Positions 20,167 through 28,599 are shown, counted from the stretch's first letter. The stretch is DNA of 64,000 bases from Salinarimonas chemoclinalis (GCF_041514305.1 NZ_JBGMWH010000009.1:1-64000); one strand, 5' to 3'. The notes: generated by a model not told the origin, from the sequence alone. Numbers and translations are program-made.

Positions 20167-20182
20167 CGGGCTCACCCGCGCG

Positions 20183-20437
20183 TCAGGCCTCGATGAGGGC
20201 GAGGCAGGTGTTGGTGCCGCCGCACAGCCGCGCGGCGCTCTTCTTCACGGGCTTCAGCTCGGGGTCGACGACGGTCGTCGCCTGAACCTCGAAGCGCATG
20301 CCCGGCTTGAGGCGCAGCACCGGCTCGGGATCGTCGGTCTCGATGAGGTGGACCCGGGGCGCCTGCGCCTGGACGGCCTTGTCCTTCGGGCTCTTGGGCG
20401 TGGCGCTCTTCGCCTTGGGGGTCTTCTCCGCGGCCAT
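20183..20437 (-). CDS. Candidate RiPP precursor peptide with C-terminal CGGTNTC core
   Basis: An 84-residue peptide with a Lys/Ala/Pro-rich start (residues 1-27), an acidic-hydrophobic middle (HLIETDDPEPVLRLKPGMRFE) and a C-terminal segment with the only two cysteines, Cys72 and Cys78, in CGGTNTC, followed by LALIEA. The ATG at 20437 has AGGAGA seven bases before it. The radical SAM/SPASM gene follows after 16 bases, the classic precursor-maturase order. I infer a ribosomally made, post-translationally modified peptide in which the cysteines or the Gly/Thr/Asn between them are cross-linked. I do not recognise the family. No transporter or protease gene is adjacent, so export is unexplained. 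Confidence 0.7.
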   Translation of the reverse strand: MAAEKTPKAKSATPKSPKDKAVQAQAPRVHLIETDDPEPVLRLKPGMRFEVQATTVVDPELKPVKKSAARLCGGTNTCLALIEA

Positions 20438-20552
20438 GCCTGTCTCTCCTCGCCTGACGGTCACGTGCGAGAGTAGCAAGCTTCGCCGCATTCCGCCAGC
20501 CTCCCCGCGGCGCCTCGCCGCATGCGCCCGAGGCCGCGGTCCGGCACGCGCG

Positions 20553-20819
20553 TCAGTCGGGCCGCACCCCGCCGCCGTTCGCGACGCCGCCCTCGGAGGA
20601 CGCCTCGTCCGGTGGGCTTCCACGCCTCCGGAAGGAGCGCGCCTGCAGGCGCGGGGCGAGGATCCACGCGATCGGCGCCGCGAGAATGAAGCTCGCCGCG
20701 ACGACGACTGGAATCATCACGTCCGCTCTGGCGTTCAGCGACGGGACGAGGAGGATCGTCACGGCTCCGATGCCGAAGAGCACGGCGTTCGTCGGCAGAT
20801 AGACGAGCAGGGCGACCAT
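20553..20819 (-). CDS. Small two-span membrane protein, function unknown
   Basis: An 88-residue protein with two hydrophobic segments: VALLVYLPTNAVLFGIGAVTI near the start and VMIPVVVAASFILAAPIAWI after a short loop, then a basic RLQARSFRRR stretch and an acidic/Gly-rich tail. APIAW...APRLxAR recalls small conserved alphaproteobacterial membrane proteins without assigned function. The ATG at 20819 has AGGAGA close before it; an in-frame ATG at 20834 is an alternative. It is divergent from the receiver-domain genes and may share their control region. Confidence 0.65.
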   Translation of the reverse strand: MVALLVYLPTNAVLFGIGAVTILLVPSLNARADVMIPVVVAASFILAAPIAWILAPRLQARSFRRRGSPPDEASSEGGVANGGGVRPD

Positions 20820-21081
20820 GGATCTCCTGCGCATGACGACGGTCTCCTTCGCGTCTCCTCGACACCGAGGAAGGAACGCGGGGGATGCGTGGCCGTTCCA
20901 CCGTCGATCACGAACGCGTGATCCGCGGCTTCGACGAGGCCGTACGTGGAACGACTTGCGCTCGCGCGCGTAATCTGTTGGCCTATCATGCGAACGCGCG
21001 CCGCCGCGTCCGCGCCGTCCCCTCGAGTACGCGTCGGTCGTGATCGACGCTGGAGCATTTCCTCCCCATGGCCCGCCTCCG

Positions 21082-21489
21082 ATGACCGAGCCGTTGTCCG
21101 AGCCTGGAGTGGAGCGGAGCGCCACCGTCCTCCTGGTGGAGGACGAGCCGCTCGTGCGGCTCGATCTCGAGGAGACGCTGCGCGAAGCGGGCTACGTCGT
21201 CGTCGCCTGCACCACCGCAGAGGAGGGCCGCGACGTGCTCCGGTCGGGACTTCCCGTCGACGCGATCGTCACGGACGTGCGCACGCCGGGCGCGATCGAC
21301 GGGCTCGAACTCGCCCGCGAGGCACGCGACCGCGCCGCCGCCCTGCCAATCCTCGTGCTCTCCGGACATCTCGAGCCCGCGGCCGCGGCGGCGGCGCGCG
21401 TGGACGCCTTCCTGGCGAAGCCGGTCTCCAGCGACGCCGTCCGGGCGCGGCTGGAACGTCTCCTGGAGACGGATCGTTCGCAGGCGTGA
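21082..21489 (+). CDS. Single-domain response regulator
   Basis: A 135-residue CheY-like receiver with a 15-residue N-terminal extension and no output domain. LLVEDEP supplies the acidic pocket, IVTDVRTPG the phospho-accepting Asp, LVLSGH the Ser of the switch, and AKPVS the conserved Lys. The long loop after the Asp (RTPGAIDGLE) is of the FATGUY-like kind found in Rhizobiales, though the motif is not exact. The start is ATG 21082; ribosome binding is weak and an upstream GTG (21040) is possible. A second receiver gene follows after 22 bases. No kinase gene is nearby. Confidence 0.85.
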   Translation: MTEPLSEPGVERSATVLLVEDEPLVRLDLEETLREAGYVVVACTTAEEGRDVLRSGLPVDAIVTDVRTPGAIDGLELAREARDRAAALPILVLSGHLEPAAAAAARVDAFLAKPVSSDAVRARLERLLETDRSQA

Positions 21490-21511
21490 ACCTGTCAACC
21501 GGGAGATCGCC

Positions 21512-21889
21512 GTGCAGACCGTCCTCGTCGTCGATGCCGACGTCATCGTGCGCCATCATCTGGCGGAGTTCCTGCGCGAGTGCGGGCTGAAGGTCGTGGA
21601 GGCCTCCAGCGCCGCCGAGGCGCGCACCTTCCTGGCCGAGACCCGGCTCGGAATCGACATCGCCCTCGTCGATGCCAGCCTGCCGGGATCCGAGAACGCC
21701 TTCGCCCTGCGCGCCTGGATCGCCGAGACCTATCCCGACATCGACATCGTCCTCGCCGGTAGCCTGGAGAGCGCCGTCGAGGAAGCCTCCGAGATCTGCG
21801 AGCAGGGCCCGACGCTGCCCAAGCCCTACGACCCGAAGTCGGTACTCGACCGCATCAAGCGCCTGCGCGCCGCGCGCGACCGCGACTGA
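21512..21889 (+). CDS. Single-domain receiver protein with altered switch residue
   Basis: A 125-residue CheY-like protein that starts at a GTG with GGGAGA upstream. VLVVDAD gives the acidic pocket, IALVDASLPG the Asp, and LPKPYD the Lys. At the switch position, where receivers have Thr or Ser, it reads IVLAGS, so the residue is probably Ala followed by Gly-Ser; signalling may therefore differ from standard receivers. It is 22 bases after another receiver gene, which suggests a co-transcribed pair acting in a phosphorelay with a kinase encoded elsewhere. Confidence 0.8.
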   Translation: MQTVLVVDADVIVRHHLAEFLRECGLKVVEASSAAEARTFLAETRLGIDIALVDASLPGSENAFALRAWIAETYPDIDIVLAGSLESAVEEASEICEQGPTLPKPYDPKSVLDRIKRLRAARDRD

Positions 21890-22037
21890 CGCCGCGAAAG
21901 GCGCCACGAACACGTTCTCGCGAGCGCTGCCGTTGCGGCGGGCGGTATCGATTGTCGCAGGCATCGATGTGGTGCAGGGTTCGTGGAAATCCCAAATTCA
22001 CGCAAGATTGCGTGGAATAATGGCCGGAGGTTTCCCG

Positions 22038-23612
22038 ATGCGTCCCATCCTGCAGCTCGCGGTGCTCGCCACGGCGGGCCTCGCCTGTGCCCTCCCCGCT
22101 TCCGCCGAGACCTTCCGCTGGTCGAGCGGCACCGATCCGCAGACGATGGACCCCCACGCGGTCAACGCGGCTCCCGTGACCTCCTTCCTGAACAACGTCT
22201 ACGAGGGCCTGGTGCGGCGCGACGCCGGCATGGCGATCGAGCCGTCGCTCGCGACCGAATGGGCGCCGCTCGACGGCGAGGACGGCTGGCGCTTCCGGCT
22301 TCGCGAGGGCGTGACCTTCCACGACGGCGCGGCCTTCACCGCCGACGACGTGCTGTTCTCCTACGAGCGCGCCGCCTCCGAGGAGAGCGACGTGCGCTCC
22401 TGGTTCGCGCCGGTCACGGAGGTGCGGGTCGTCGACGACACCACGATCGACTTCGTGACGAGCGCGCCGAACCCGCTCTTCCCCGATTCCATCGCGAACT
22501 TCCTGATCATGGACCGCGAATGGGCGGAGGCGAACGACGCGGTGCGTCCGGCGCGCGACGCGGAGAACCATGCCACCCGCAACGCCAACGGCACCGGCCC
22601 CTTCCGGCTCGTCTCCCGCGACCCCGGCATCGAGACGGTGCTCGAGCCCTTCGACGGCTGGTGGGACACGCGCGAGCACGACATCACGCGCGCGATCTAC
22701 ACGCCGATCGGCAACCCGGCGACGGGCCTCGCGGCGCTGCTCTCGGGCGAGATCGACATGATCTCGCCGATCCCGCTCCAGGACGTGGCGCAGGTCGAAG
22801 GCCGCGAGGGGTTCCGGGTGCTGGAGGGGCTCGAGACGCGCGTCATCGTGCTGGGCTTCGGGCACGAGCGGGAGGTGCTGAAGTACGGCGCCGACGCCGG
22901 CGCGCCGAACCCCTTCCTCGACGCGCGGGTGCGCCGCGCGGTGGCGCTCGCCATCGACGTCGACACGATCGGCCGGGTGATCATGCGCGGCAAGTCCGCG
23001 CCCGCGAGCCAGCTGCTGCCGGCGGGGCTGAGCGGCTATTCCGAGGCGAACGACGCGCCGCTGGGCTTCGACGAGGCCGGCGCCCGCGCGCTCCTCGCGG
23101 TGGCGGGCTACCCGGACGGCTTCTCGTTCGGGCTGATGTGCACCAACGACCGCTACATCAACGACGAGGCCGTGTGCCGCGCGATCGCCTCGATGCTCGC
23201 CCGCGTCGGCATCGACGCCGAGCTCACGGTGATGCCGGTGCGAAACTACTGGGAGGAGCTGCGGGCGGACAACTTCGACATGTACCTGCTCGGCTGGTCG
23301 CCCGGCACCTTCGATGCCGAGCACCCGATCCGCTTCCTCGCCGCGACGCCCAACGAGGAGACCCGCGTCGGCTCGTGGAACTTCGGCGGCTACTCGAACG
23401 CGCGCGTCGACGAGCTGCTGCCGCGCGTCCAGCAGGAGCTCGACCCCGCCGCCCGCCAGGCCATGCTCGACGAGATCGCCGCCATCCTCCAGGCGGAGGT
23501 GGCCTACGTCCCGCTCTACGTCGAGCCGCTCATCTGGGCCGCGAAGGACACCATCGACCTGGTCCAGCGGCCGGACAACTTCTTCATGCTGCGCTGGGTG
23601 CGCGTGAATTGA
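22038..23612 (+). CDS. Peptide ABC transporter substrate-binding protein (second system)
   Basis: A 524-residue periplasmic binding protein of the SBP_bac_5 family. A signal peptide is evident (MRPILQLAVLATAGLACALPASAET, likely cut after ASA; described here in parts as basic start, hydrophobic core, ASA). Conserved blocks include DPQTMDPHAVN, FRLREGVTFHDGAAFTADDVLFS and NGTGPFRL. It is clearly related to the protein at 12880, sharing NPF-D-RVRRA and Y-NDE-V--AI--MLARVGI. The ATG at 22038 follows GGAGG by seven bases. The permease genes follow after a 264-base gap filled by an inverted repeat. Confidence 0.93.
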   Translation: MRPILQLAVLATAGLACALPASAETFRWSSGTDPQTMDPHAVNAAPVTSFLNNVYEGLVRRDAGMAIEPSLATEWAPLDGEDGWRFRLREGVTFHDGAAFTADDVLFSYERAASEESDVRSWFAPVTEVRVVDDTTIDFVTSAPNPLFPDSIANFLIMDREWAEANDAVRPARDAENHATRNANGTGPFRLVSRDPGIETVLEPFDGWWDTREHDITRAIYTPIGNPATGLAALLSGEIDMISPIPLQDVAQVEGREGFRVLEGLETRVIVLGFGHEREVLKYGADAGAPNPFLDARVRRAVALAIDVDTIGRVIMRGKSAPASQLLPAGLSGYSEANDAPLGFDEAGARALLAVAGYPDGFSFGLMCTNDRYINDEAVCRAIASMLARVGIDAELTVMPVRNYWEELRADNFDMYLLGWSPGTFDAEHPIRFLAATPNEETRVGSWNFGGYSNARVDELLPRVQQELDPAARQAMLDEIAAILQAEVAYVPLYVEPLIWAAKDTIDLVQRPDNFFMLRWVRVN

Positions 23613-23637
23613 GCAGGAGCGCCGGCGGCTCGCACGC

Positions 23638-23822
23638 TTCGGCTTCGCCGAACACGCCTACGGCGTGCCCCATCCGTCGCCGGCTTCGCCGACGCCACCT
23701 TCCCCTACAGGGAAGGACGAATGAAGCGCTCTTTCCTTCTCCTTCCCTGTAGGGGAAGGTGGATCGCCGCGAAGCGGCGAGACGGATGGGGCGCGGCGAC
23801 AGCCGCGTTCGGCGAAGCCGAA
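23638..23822. repeat. Long interrupted inverted repeat inside the second importer operon
   Basis: Three pairs of complementary arms are nested in order: 23638-23653 with 23807-23822 (16 bases), 23668-23678 with 23781-23791 (11 bases) and 23695-23717 with 23740-23762 (23 bases, all perfect), with a 22-base centre. It looks like two copies of one repeat unit facing each other. The core TTCTCCTTCCCTG-AGGGGAAGGTGGATCG recurs at 63961-63990 with one mismatch, so this is a dispersed family. As RNA it would fold into a long hairpin between the binding-protein and permease genes. Origin as a REP-like or miniature mobile element is inference. Confidence 0.85.
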
Positions 23823-23876
23823 TGGGTGCGCGCGCCGTCCGTGTTCCGCAGGCGGGGAAAGCTCGAACATCCCATC

Positions 23877-24851
23877 ATGATCCCCTTCCTCGCCCGCCGC
23901 CTCCTCCAGTCCCTCTTCGTCATGCTCGCCGTCGCGGCGCTGTCCTTCGCGCTGTTCCGCTTCGTCGGCGATCCCGTCTCGCAGATGACCGGCGTCGAGA
24001 CCGCGCCGGAGGACATGGCGCGGCTGCGCGTCGAGCTCGGGCTCACCGATCCGATCCCGGTGCAGTTCGCGCGCTTCGTGGCGGACCTCGCGACGCTCGA
24101 CTTCGGCTATTCCTACCGCACCCGCCAGCCGGTGGGGGAGATGATCGCGCAGCGCATTCCGGCGACCCTCGAGCTGGGTCTGGTGGCGCTCCTGATCTCC
24201 CTCGTGGTGGGTGTGCCGGGCGGCGTCTACGCGGCGCTGAAGCCTCGCTCGCCGGCGACGCAGGCGCTCCTGATCGGCACGCTGATCGGCGTCTCGGTGC
24301 CGACCTTCGTCATCGGCATCCTCCTGATCTTCCTGTTCGGCGTGCAGCTCGGCTGGCTGCCCACCTTCGGGCGGGGCGGCACGGTGGAGATCGGCGGCTG
24401 GCGCACGAGCCTCCTCACGCTCGACGGCTGGCGCGCGCTGATCCTGCCCGCGGTGACGCTGGGCCTGTACCAGCTCACGCTGACGCTGCGGCTCGTGCGC
24501 GCCGAGATGATGGAGGTCATGCGCACCGACCACATCCGCTTCGCGATGGCGCGCGGGCTGCCGCTCGGCTCGATCCACTACCGGCACGCGCTCGGCAACA
24601 CGCTGGTGCCGGTCGTCACCATCGTGGCGCTCCAGTTCGGCGGGGTGATCGCCTTCTCGATCGTCACCGAGAGCGTGTTCCAGTGGCCCGGCCTCGGGCT
24701 CCTCTTCCTCGAATCGATCCGCTTCGTCGACATCCCCGTCATGGCGGTCTACCTCGTGCTGATCGGCTTCGTCTTCGTGGCGATCAACCTCCTCGTCGAT
24801 CTCCTCTACGCGGCCATCGACCCGCGCATCCGCGTCACGGGGGCCGCCTGA
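23877..24851 (+). CDS. Peptide ABC transporter permease (DppB-type, second system)
   Basis: A 324-residue permease starting MIPFLARRLLQSLFVML at ATG 23877. The frame stays open back to 23721, but that extension is encoded by the inverted repeat and is not protein-like. FGYSYRTRQPVGEMIAQRIPATLEL and the EAA loop MARGLPLGSIHYRHALGNTLVP are family blocks, and NLLVDLLYAAIDPRIRV closes the protein as in DppB/OppB. Ribosome binding is weak, with GGGGAAAG about 14 bases upstream. It ends one base before the next gene. Confidence 0.92.
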   Translation: MIPFLARRLLQSLFVMLAVAALSFALFRFVGDPVSQMTGVETAPEDMARLRVELGLTDPIPVQFARFVADLATLDFGYSYRTRQPVGEMIAQRIPATLELGLVALLISLVVGVPGGVYAALKPRSPATQALLIGTLIGVSVPTFVIGILLIFLFGVQLGWLPTFGRGGTVEIGGWRTSLLTLDGWRALILPAVTLGLYQLTLTLRLVRAEMMEVMRTDHIRFAMARGLPLGSIHYRHALGNTLVPVVTIVALQFGGVIAFSIVTESVFQWPGLGLLFLESIRFVDIPVMAVYLVLIGFVFVAINLLVDLLYAAIDPRIRVTGAA

Positions 24852-24852
24852 C

Positions 24853-25758
24853 ATGCGCGCGCTCCTCCGCGATTCCGAGGCGCTCCACCTCCTCGCCCGC
24901 AGCCCGCTCGTGATCGCCTGCGCCCTCGTCGCCGTCGCGATCCTCGCCGGCGCGGCGCTGGCGCCGTGGATCGCGCCGAGCGACCCCTACGACCTCGCGA
25001 GCTTCAGCCTGATCGACGCCCTGCGCCCGCCGGTCTTCCAGGAGGGCGCAGACCCGCGCTTCCCGCTCGGCACCGACGACCAGGGCCGCGACATGGTCTC
25101 GGCCATCCTCCACGGCGCGCGGCTCTCGCTCGTGATCGGGCTCTCGGCGATGGCCTTCGCGGCCGTGCTCGGCGTCGGGCTCGGCCTCGCGGCGGGGTGG
25201 ATCGGCGGGCGCTTCGACGCGGTGGTGATGCGCATCGCCGACGTGCAGCTCGCCCTGCCGGCGATCCTCACCGCGCTGCTCATCGACGGCATCGCCCGCG
25301 GCGTGCTCCCGCGCGACGCCCAGGAGGAGACCCGCGTCGCGGTGCTGATCGTGGCGATCGGCCTGTCGCTGTGGGTGAACTTCGCCCGCACGGCGCGCGC
25401 CTCCACCTTCCGCGCCAGGAACGAGGACTACGTCCAGGCCGCCATCGCCATGGGCGTCCACCCGGCGCGCATCCTCTTCGTGGAGATCCTGCCCAACATC
25501 GTCGGCCCGCTGCTCGTCATCGCCACGGTCGACCTCGCCTCGGCGATCCTGCTCGAGGCGACGCTCTCCTTCCTCGGCGTGGGGCTGCCCGCGAGCGCAC
25601 CCTCGCTGGGCACGCTGATCCGCATCGGCATGCAGTTCCTCCTCTCCGGCGAGTGGTGGATCCTGTGGGTGCCCACGGCCTTCCTCGTCGTGCTCGTCGT
25701 CGCCATCAACGTGCTGGGCGACTTCCTGCGCGACGTCTTCAACCCGAGGCTTAGCTGA
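24853..25758 (+). CDS. Peptide ABC transporter permease (DppC-type, second system)
   Basis: A 301-residue permease partner. APWIAPSDPYDLASFS, LGTDDQGRDMVSAILHGARLSL and the EAA loop AIAMGVHPARILFVEILPN match the second permease of Dpp/Opp systems, and the end NVLGDFLRDVFNPRLS is typical. About six membrane spans. It starts right after the preceding stop, and its stop overlaps the ATPase start as TGATG. Confidence 0.92.
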   Translation: MRALLRDSEALHLLARSPLVIACALVAVAILAGAALAPWIAPSDPYDLASFSLIDALRPPVFQEGADPRFPLGTDDQGRDMVSAILHGARLSLVIGLSAMAFAAVLGVGLGLAAGWIGGRFDAVVMRIADVQLALPAILTALLIDGIARGVLPRDAQEETRVAVLIVAIGLSLWVNFARTARASTFRARNEDYVQAAIAMGVHPARILFVEILPNIVGPLLVIATVDLASAILLEATLSFLGVGLPASAPSLGTLIRIGMQFLLSGEWWILWVPTAFLVVLVVAINVLGDFLRDVFNPRLS

Positions 25759-27524
25759 TGCCGGCGCAAGATCGCCTCGAGAGCGACCTCCTGAACGTGG
25801 CGGGCCTCACGGTGGAGTTCCCCGGCCGGCGTGGCGTGCTGCGCGCCGTCGAGGACGTCGCCCTGTCGGTCGCGCCGGGCGAGATCCACGGACTCGTGGG
25901 CGAGAGCGGGGCCGGCAAGTCCACGATCGCGGCGGCAATCACCGGGCTGCTGCCGGAGCCGGGGCGGATCACGGACGGGCGGGTGCGCCTGGGCGAGACC
26001 GACCTCCTCGCGCTCTCCCCCGCCGCCCGCCACGCGGCGCGCGGAAAACGCATCGCGATGATCTTCCAGGACCCGCAGACGAGCCTGAACCCGTTGATGA
26101 CCATCGAGGCGCAGCTCGTCGAGACGATCCTCGCCCACGAGCCCGGCCTCGGCGAGGCGGCGGCGCGGACGCGGGCGGCCTCCCTCCTCGCCGAGACCGG
26201 CATACGCGACGCCGAGCGGCGGATGAAGGCCTATCCGCACCAGTTCTCCGGGGGCATGCGCCAGCGCGTCGTCATCGCGCTCGCCCTGTGCACCAATCCC
26301 GAGCTCGTCGTCGCCGACGAGCCGACGACCGCGCTCGACGTCGCCGTGCAGTCGCAGGTGCTGGCGCTGATCCGCCGTCTCGTCGACGAGCGGGGGATCG
26401 GCCTCGTGCTGATCACCCACGACATCGGCGTGATCGCGCAGGTGACGGACCGCGTCACCGTCCTGCGCCACGGGCGCGTCGTGGAGGCCGGCCCGACGCG
26501 CGACGTCCTCGGCCGGCCGCAGGCGGCCTACACGCGCAGCCTGATGGCCTCGGTCCCGCGGCTCGAGCGCCGGCTCGACCGCTTCCCGCTGATCGCCGTG
26601 GACGGCGCGCCCGCGATCGTGCGCCCGGACGTCGCCGAAGAGGCCGAGCGCTGGCTGCGGGCGCATCGCGAGGCCGGCGCCACGCCGCCCGCCGCCGAGG
26701 CGCTCGCGGTCGAGGGTCTCGGCGTCGCCTTCCCCGGCCCGCGCCGCGGGCTCTTCCGCAAGGGAGAGCCGATCCGCGCCGTCAGCGACGTCACGCTCGC
26801 CCTCCCCCGCGGCTCGGTGCTCGGCCTCGTCGGCGAGAGCGGCTCGGGCAAGTCGACGCTGGCGAAGGCGATCATGGGGCTCGTCGAGCCCACCGCGGGC
26901 GTGATGCGCCACGACGGCGCGCCGCTGCCGCCGGGCCGGTCGCGGCCGCGATCGCATCCTGCCCGGCGCGCGATCCAGATGGTGTTCCAGGACCCCTACT
27001 CGTCGCTCAATTCCCGCCGGCGCATCGGCGCGATCCTGGCGGAGCCGCTGGCGCTCTACCGGATCGAGCCCGACGCAGCCGCCCGCGACCGGCTCGCGCG
27101 GGCCATGCTCGCCCTCGTCGGCCTGCCGGAGGACGCCGCCGAGCGCTATCCGCACCAGTTCTCCGGCGGCCAGCGCCAGCGGATCGCCGTCGCCCGCGCG
27201 CTGCTGGCCCGCCCGGACGTGCTCGTGTGCGACGAGCCGACCTCGGCGCTCGACGTCTCGATCCAGGCGCAGGTGCTCAACCTGCTCAAGGACCTGCAGG
27301 AGCGTTTCGCGCTCTCGATCCTGTTCATCAGCCACGATCTCGCGGTGGTGCGGCAGATGGCCGATCGCATCGCGGTGATGCGGGACGGGCGGCTCGTCGA
27401 GGCCGGGGAGAGCGAGGCGTTCTTCTCCGGTCCGCGGGCGGAGTATTCCCGCACGCTGCTCTCGCTCACGCCCTCGCTGGCCCTCCTCGAGCCCGCCGCC
27501 GCCGCAGCTCCCGCTTCCGCCTAG
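25758..27524 (+). CDS. Fused double ATP-binding protein of peptide importer
   Basis: A 588-residue protein with two complete ABC ATPase domains, as in YejF or GsiA, replacing the separate DppD and DppF of the first importer. Domain one has Walker A GESGAGKS, signature FSGGMRQR and Walker B LVVADEPTTALD; domain two has GESGSGKST, FSGGQRQR and VLVCDEPTSALD. Each has its Q-loop (IFQDPQTSLNP, VFQDPYSSLNS) and switch His (ITHDIGV, ISHDLAV). The linker lies near residues 270-315. It drives uptake through the two permeases encoded just before it and closes the operon. Confidence 0.94.
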   Translation: MPAQDRLESDLLNVAGLTVEFPGRRGVLRAVEDVALSVAPGEIHGLVGESGAGKSTIAAAITGLLPEPGRITDGRVRLGETDLLALSPAARHAARGKRIAMIFQDPQTSLNPLMTIEAQLVETILAHEPGLGEAAARTRAASLLAETGIRDAERRMKAYPHQFSGGMRQRVVIALALCTNPELVVADEPTTALDVAVQSQVLALIRRLVDERGIGLVLITHDIGVIAQVTDRVTVLRHGRVVEAGPTRDVLGRPQAAYTRSLMASVPRLERRLDRFPLIAVDGAPAIVRPDVAEEAERWLRAHREAGATPPAAEALAVEGLGVAFPGPRRGLFRKGEPIRAVSDVTLALPRGSVLGLVGESGSGKSTLAKAIMGLVEPTAGVMRHDGAPLPPGRSRPRSHPARRAIQMVFQDPYSSLNSRRRIGAILAEPLALYRIEPDAAARDRLARAMLALVGLPEDAAERYPHQFSGGQRQRIAVARALLARPDVLVCDEPTSALDVSIQAQVLNLLKDLQERFALSILFISHDLAVVRQMADRIAVMRDGRLVEAGESEAFFSGPRAEYSRTLLSLTPSLALLEPAAAAAPASA

Positions 27525-27724
27525 AGACCGCGAACGGGGTTGCGCGGACGGGCGACGCCCCCTGCCGCGAGACCGCGGCCGTTCACGAAATGTGACGCGG
27601 CTGCCCGGAAATCGCCCAGAGCGATCCCGATGCGCACCGCATTCGCGCCCGGAACGAACCGTCTTAGGAGCGCGCCGCAAGGCAACCGACGAAGTCCCTC
27701 CAGCGAACGGCGACGAACGATCCG

Positions 27725-28132
27725 ATGACGCGCATCCGGCACGCGGCCGCAGCCGCCCTCCTCTCGACCGCCCTCTTCTCCACCCCCCTCCTCGCGCCGC
27801 AGGCGCAGGCCCATCCCGTCGGCGGGGCCGCCGGCGCGATCCACGCCGCGACCGTGCACGCCTCCTGGTACGGTCCCGGCTTCCACGGCCGGCGAACCGC
27901 GAGCGGCGAGCGCTACGACATGGACGCGCTCACCGCCGCCCACAAGACGCTGCCCTTCGGCACGAAGGTGCGCGTCACCAACGTCGCCAACGGCAGGTCC
28001 GTCGTGGTGCGCATCACCGACCGCGGCCCCTTCGTGCGCGGGCGCGAGATCGACCTCTCCCGCGGCGCGGCCCGCGCGGTCGGCATGCTGGCCAGCGGCA
28101 CCGCGCAGGTGCGCATGGAGGTCCTCGGCTGA
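27725..28132 (+). CDS. RlpA-like double-psi beta-barrel protein
   Basis: A 135-residue exported protein: an Ala-rich signal peptide ending near QAQA|H, then the RlpA double-psi beta-barrel. ASWYGPGFHGRRTASGERYD, AAHKTLPFGTKVRVTN and VRITDRGPFVRGREIDLSRGAA (seen in parts) are the family blocks and hold the acidic catalytic residues of lytic transglycosylases acting on glycan strands without peptide stems. There is no SPOR domain and no lipobox Cys, so it is a minimal, soluble periplasmic version. It stands alone, 200 bases after the importer operon. Confidence 0.9.
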   Translation: MTRIRHAAAAALLSTALFSTPLLAPQAQAHPVGGAAGAIHAATVHASWYGPGFHGRRTASGERYDMDALTAAHKTLPFGTKVRVTNVANGRSVVVRITDRGPFVRGREIDLSRGAARAVGMLASGTAQVRMEVLG

Positions 28133-28243
28133 GGACCGCTCCCGCCGATGCCGGCCTTCCGCCGGGACGCGGGGCATCGAACCTTTTCGCGCGCGCCACC
28201 GACCAAGCCTCCGAGACCGTGACACGCACCCTCGGAGACCACG

Positions 28244-28570
28244 ATGCACCGCGCGCGCAATTCCCTTTCCGTCCTGCCCGGCCCGCTTCCGGCGTCGCCG
28301 TTCGCGACCGCGGGCGACCTCCGGCGCGGCCCCGGACCGCGGCATCTCCTTCGGCTCGCCGCCGCCGTCGGGCTCGCCGGCCTCTCCGTGCTCGTCCTGC
28401 GCGCCGGGATGCCCGACGCGAGCGCATCCGTCCCGGCGAACGCGCCGATGGTACGGGAGGCGCCGGATACCGTCGCCTGCGACCCCCGCCCGTGGCGGCA
28501 GCCGACGGCGATCTGCCGCCAGCCGCTCCCGGACGGGACGGCGTCGCGCCTCGTGCGCATCGTCGGCTGA
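28244..28570 (+). CDS. Small anchored protein with paired cysteines (paralogue A)
   Basis: A 108-residue protein with one membrane segment (LLRLAAAVGLAGLSVLVL, about residues 35-53) and a short outer domain. That domain has Cys79 and Cys91 followed by RQPLPDGT and RLVRIV at the end. The pattern C-x11-C-x-Q-x-L-x-DGT-RLVR-[IV]V is shared with the gene at 35455, 7 kb away, with identical cysteine spacing, so the two are paralogues. I do not know the family. The cysteines could form a disulfide in the periplasm. GGAGA precedes the ATG. It is convergent with the multicopper oxidase gene, 29 bases apart. Confidence 0.75.
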   Translation: MHRARNSLSVLPGPLPASPFATAGDLRRGPGPRHLLRLAAAVGLAGLSVLVLRAGMPDASASVPANAPMVREAPDTVACDPRPWRQPTAICRQPLPDGTASRLVRIVG

Positions 28571-28599
28571 GACCGCGGCGACGCGAGGCCCGGCCGCGC

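Noticed and set aside
23721..23876. N-terminal extension of the second DppB-type permease
   Set aside because: The extra 52 residues come from the inverted repeat and precede the normal MIPFLARRLLQS start.
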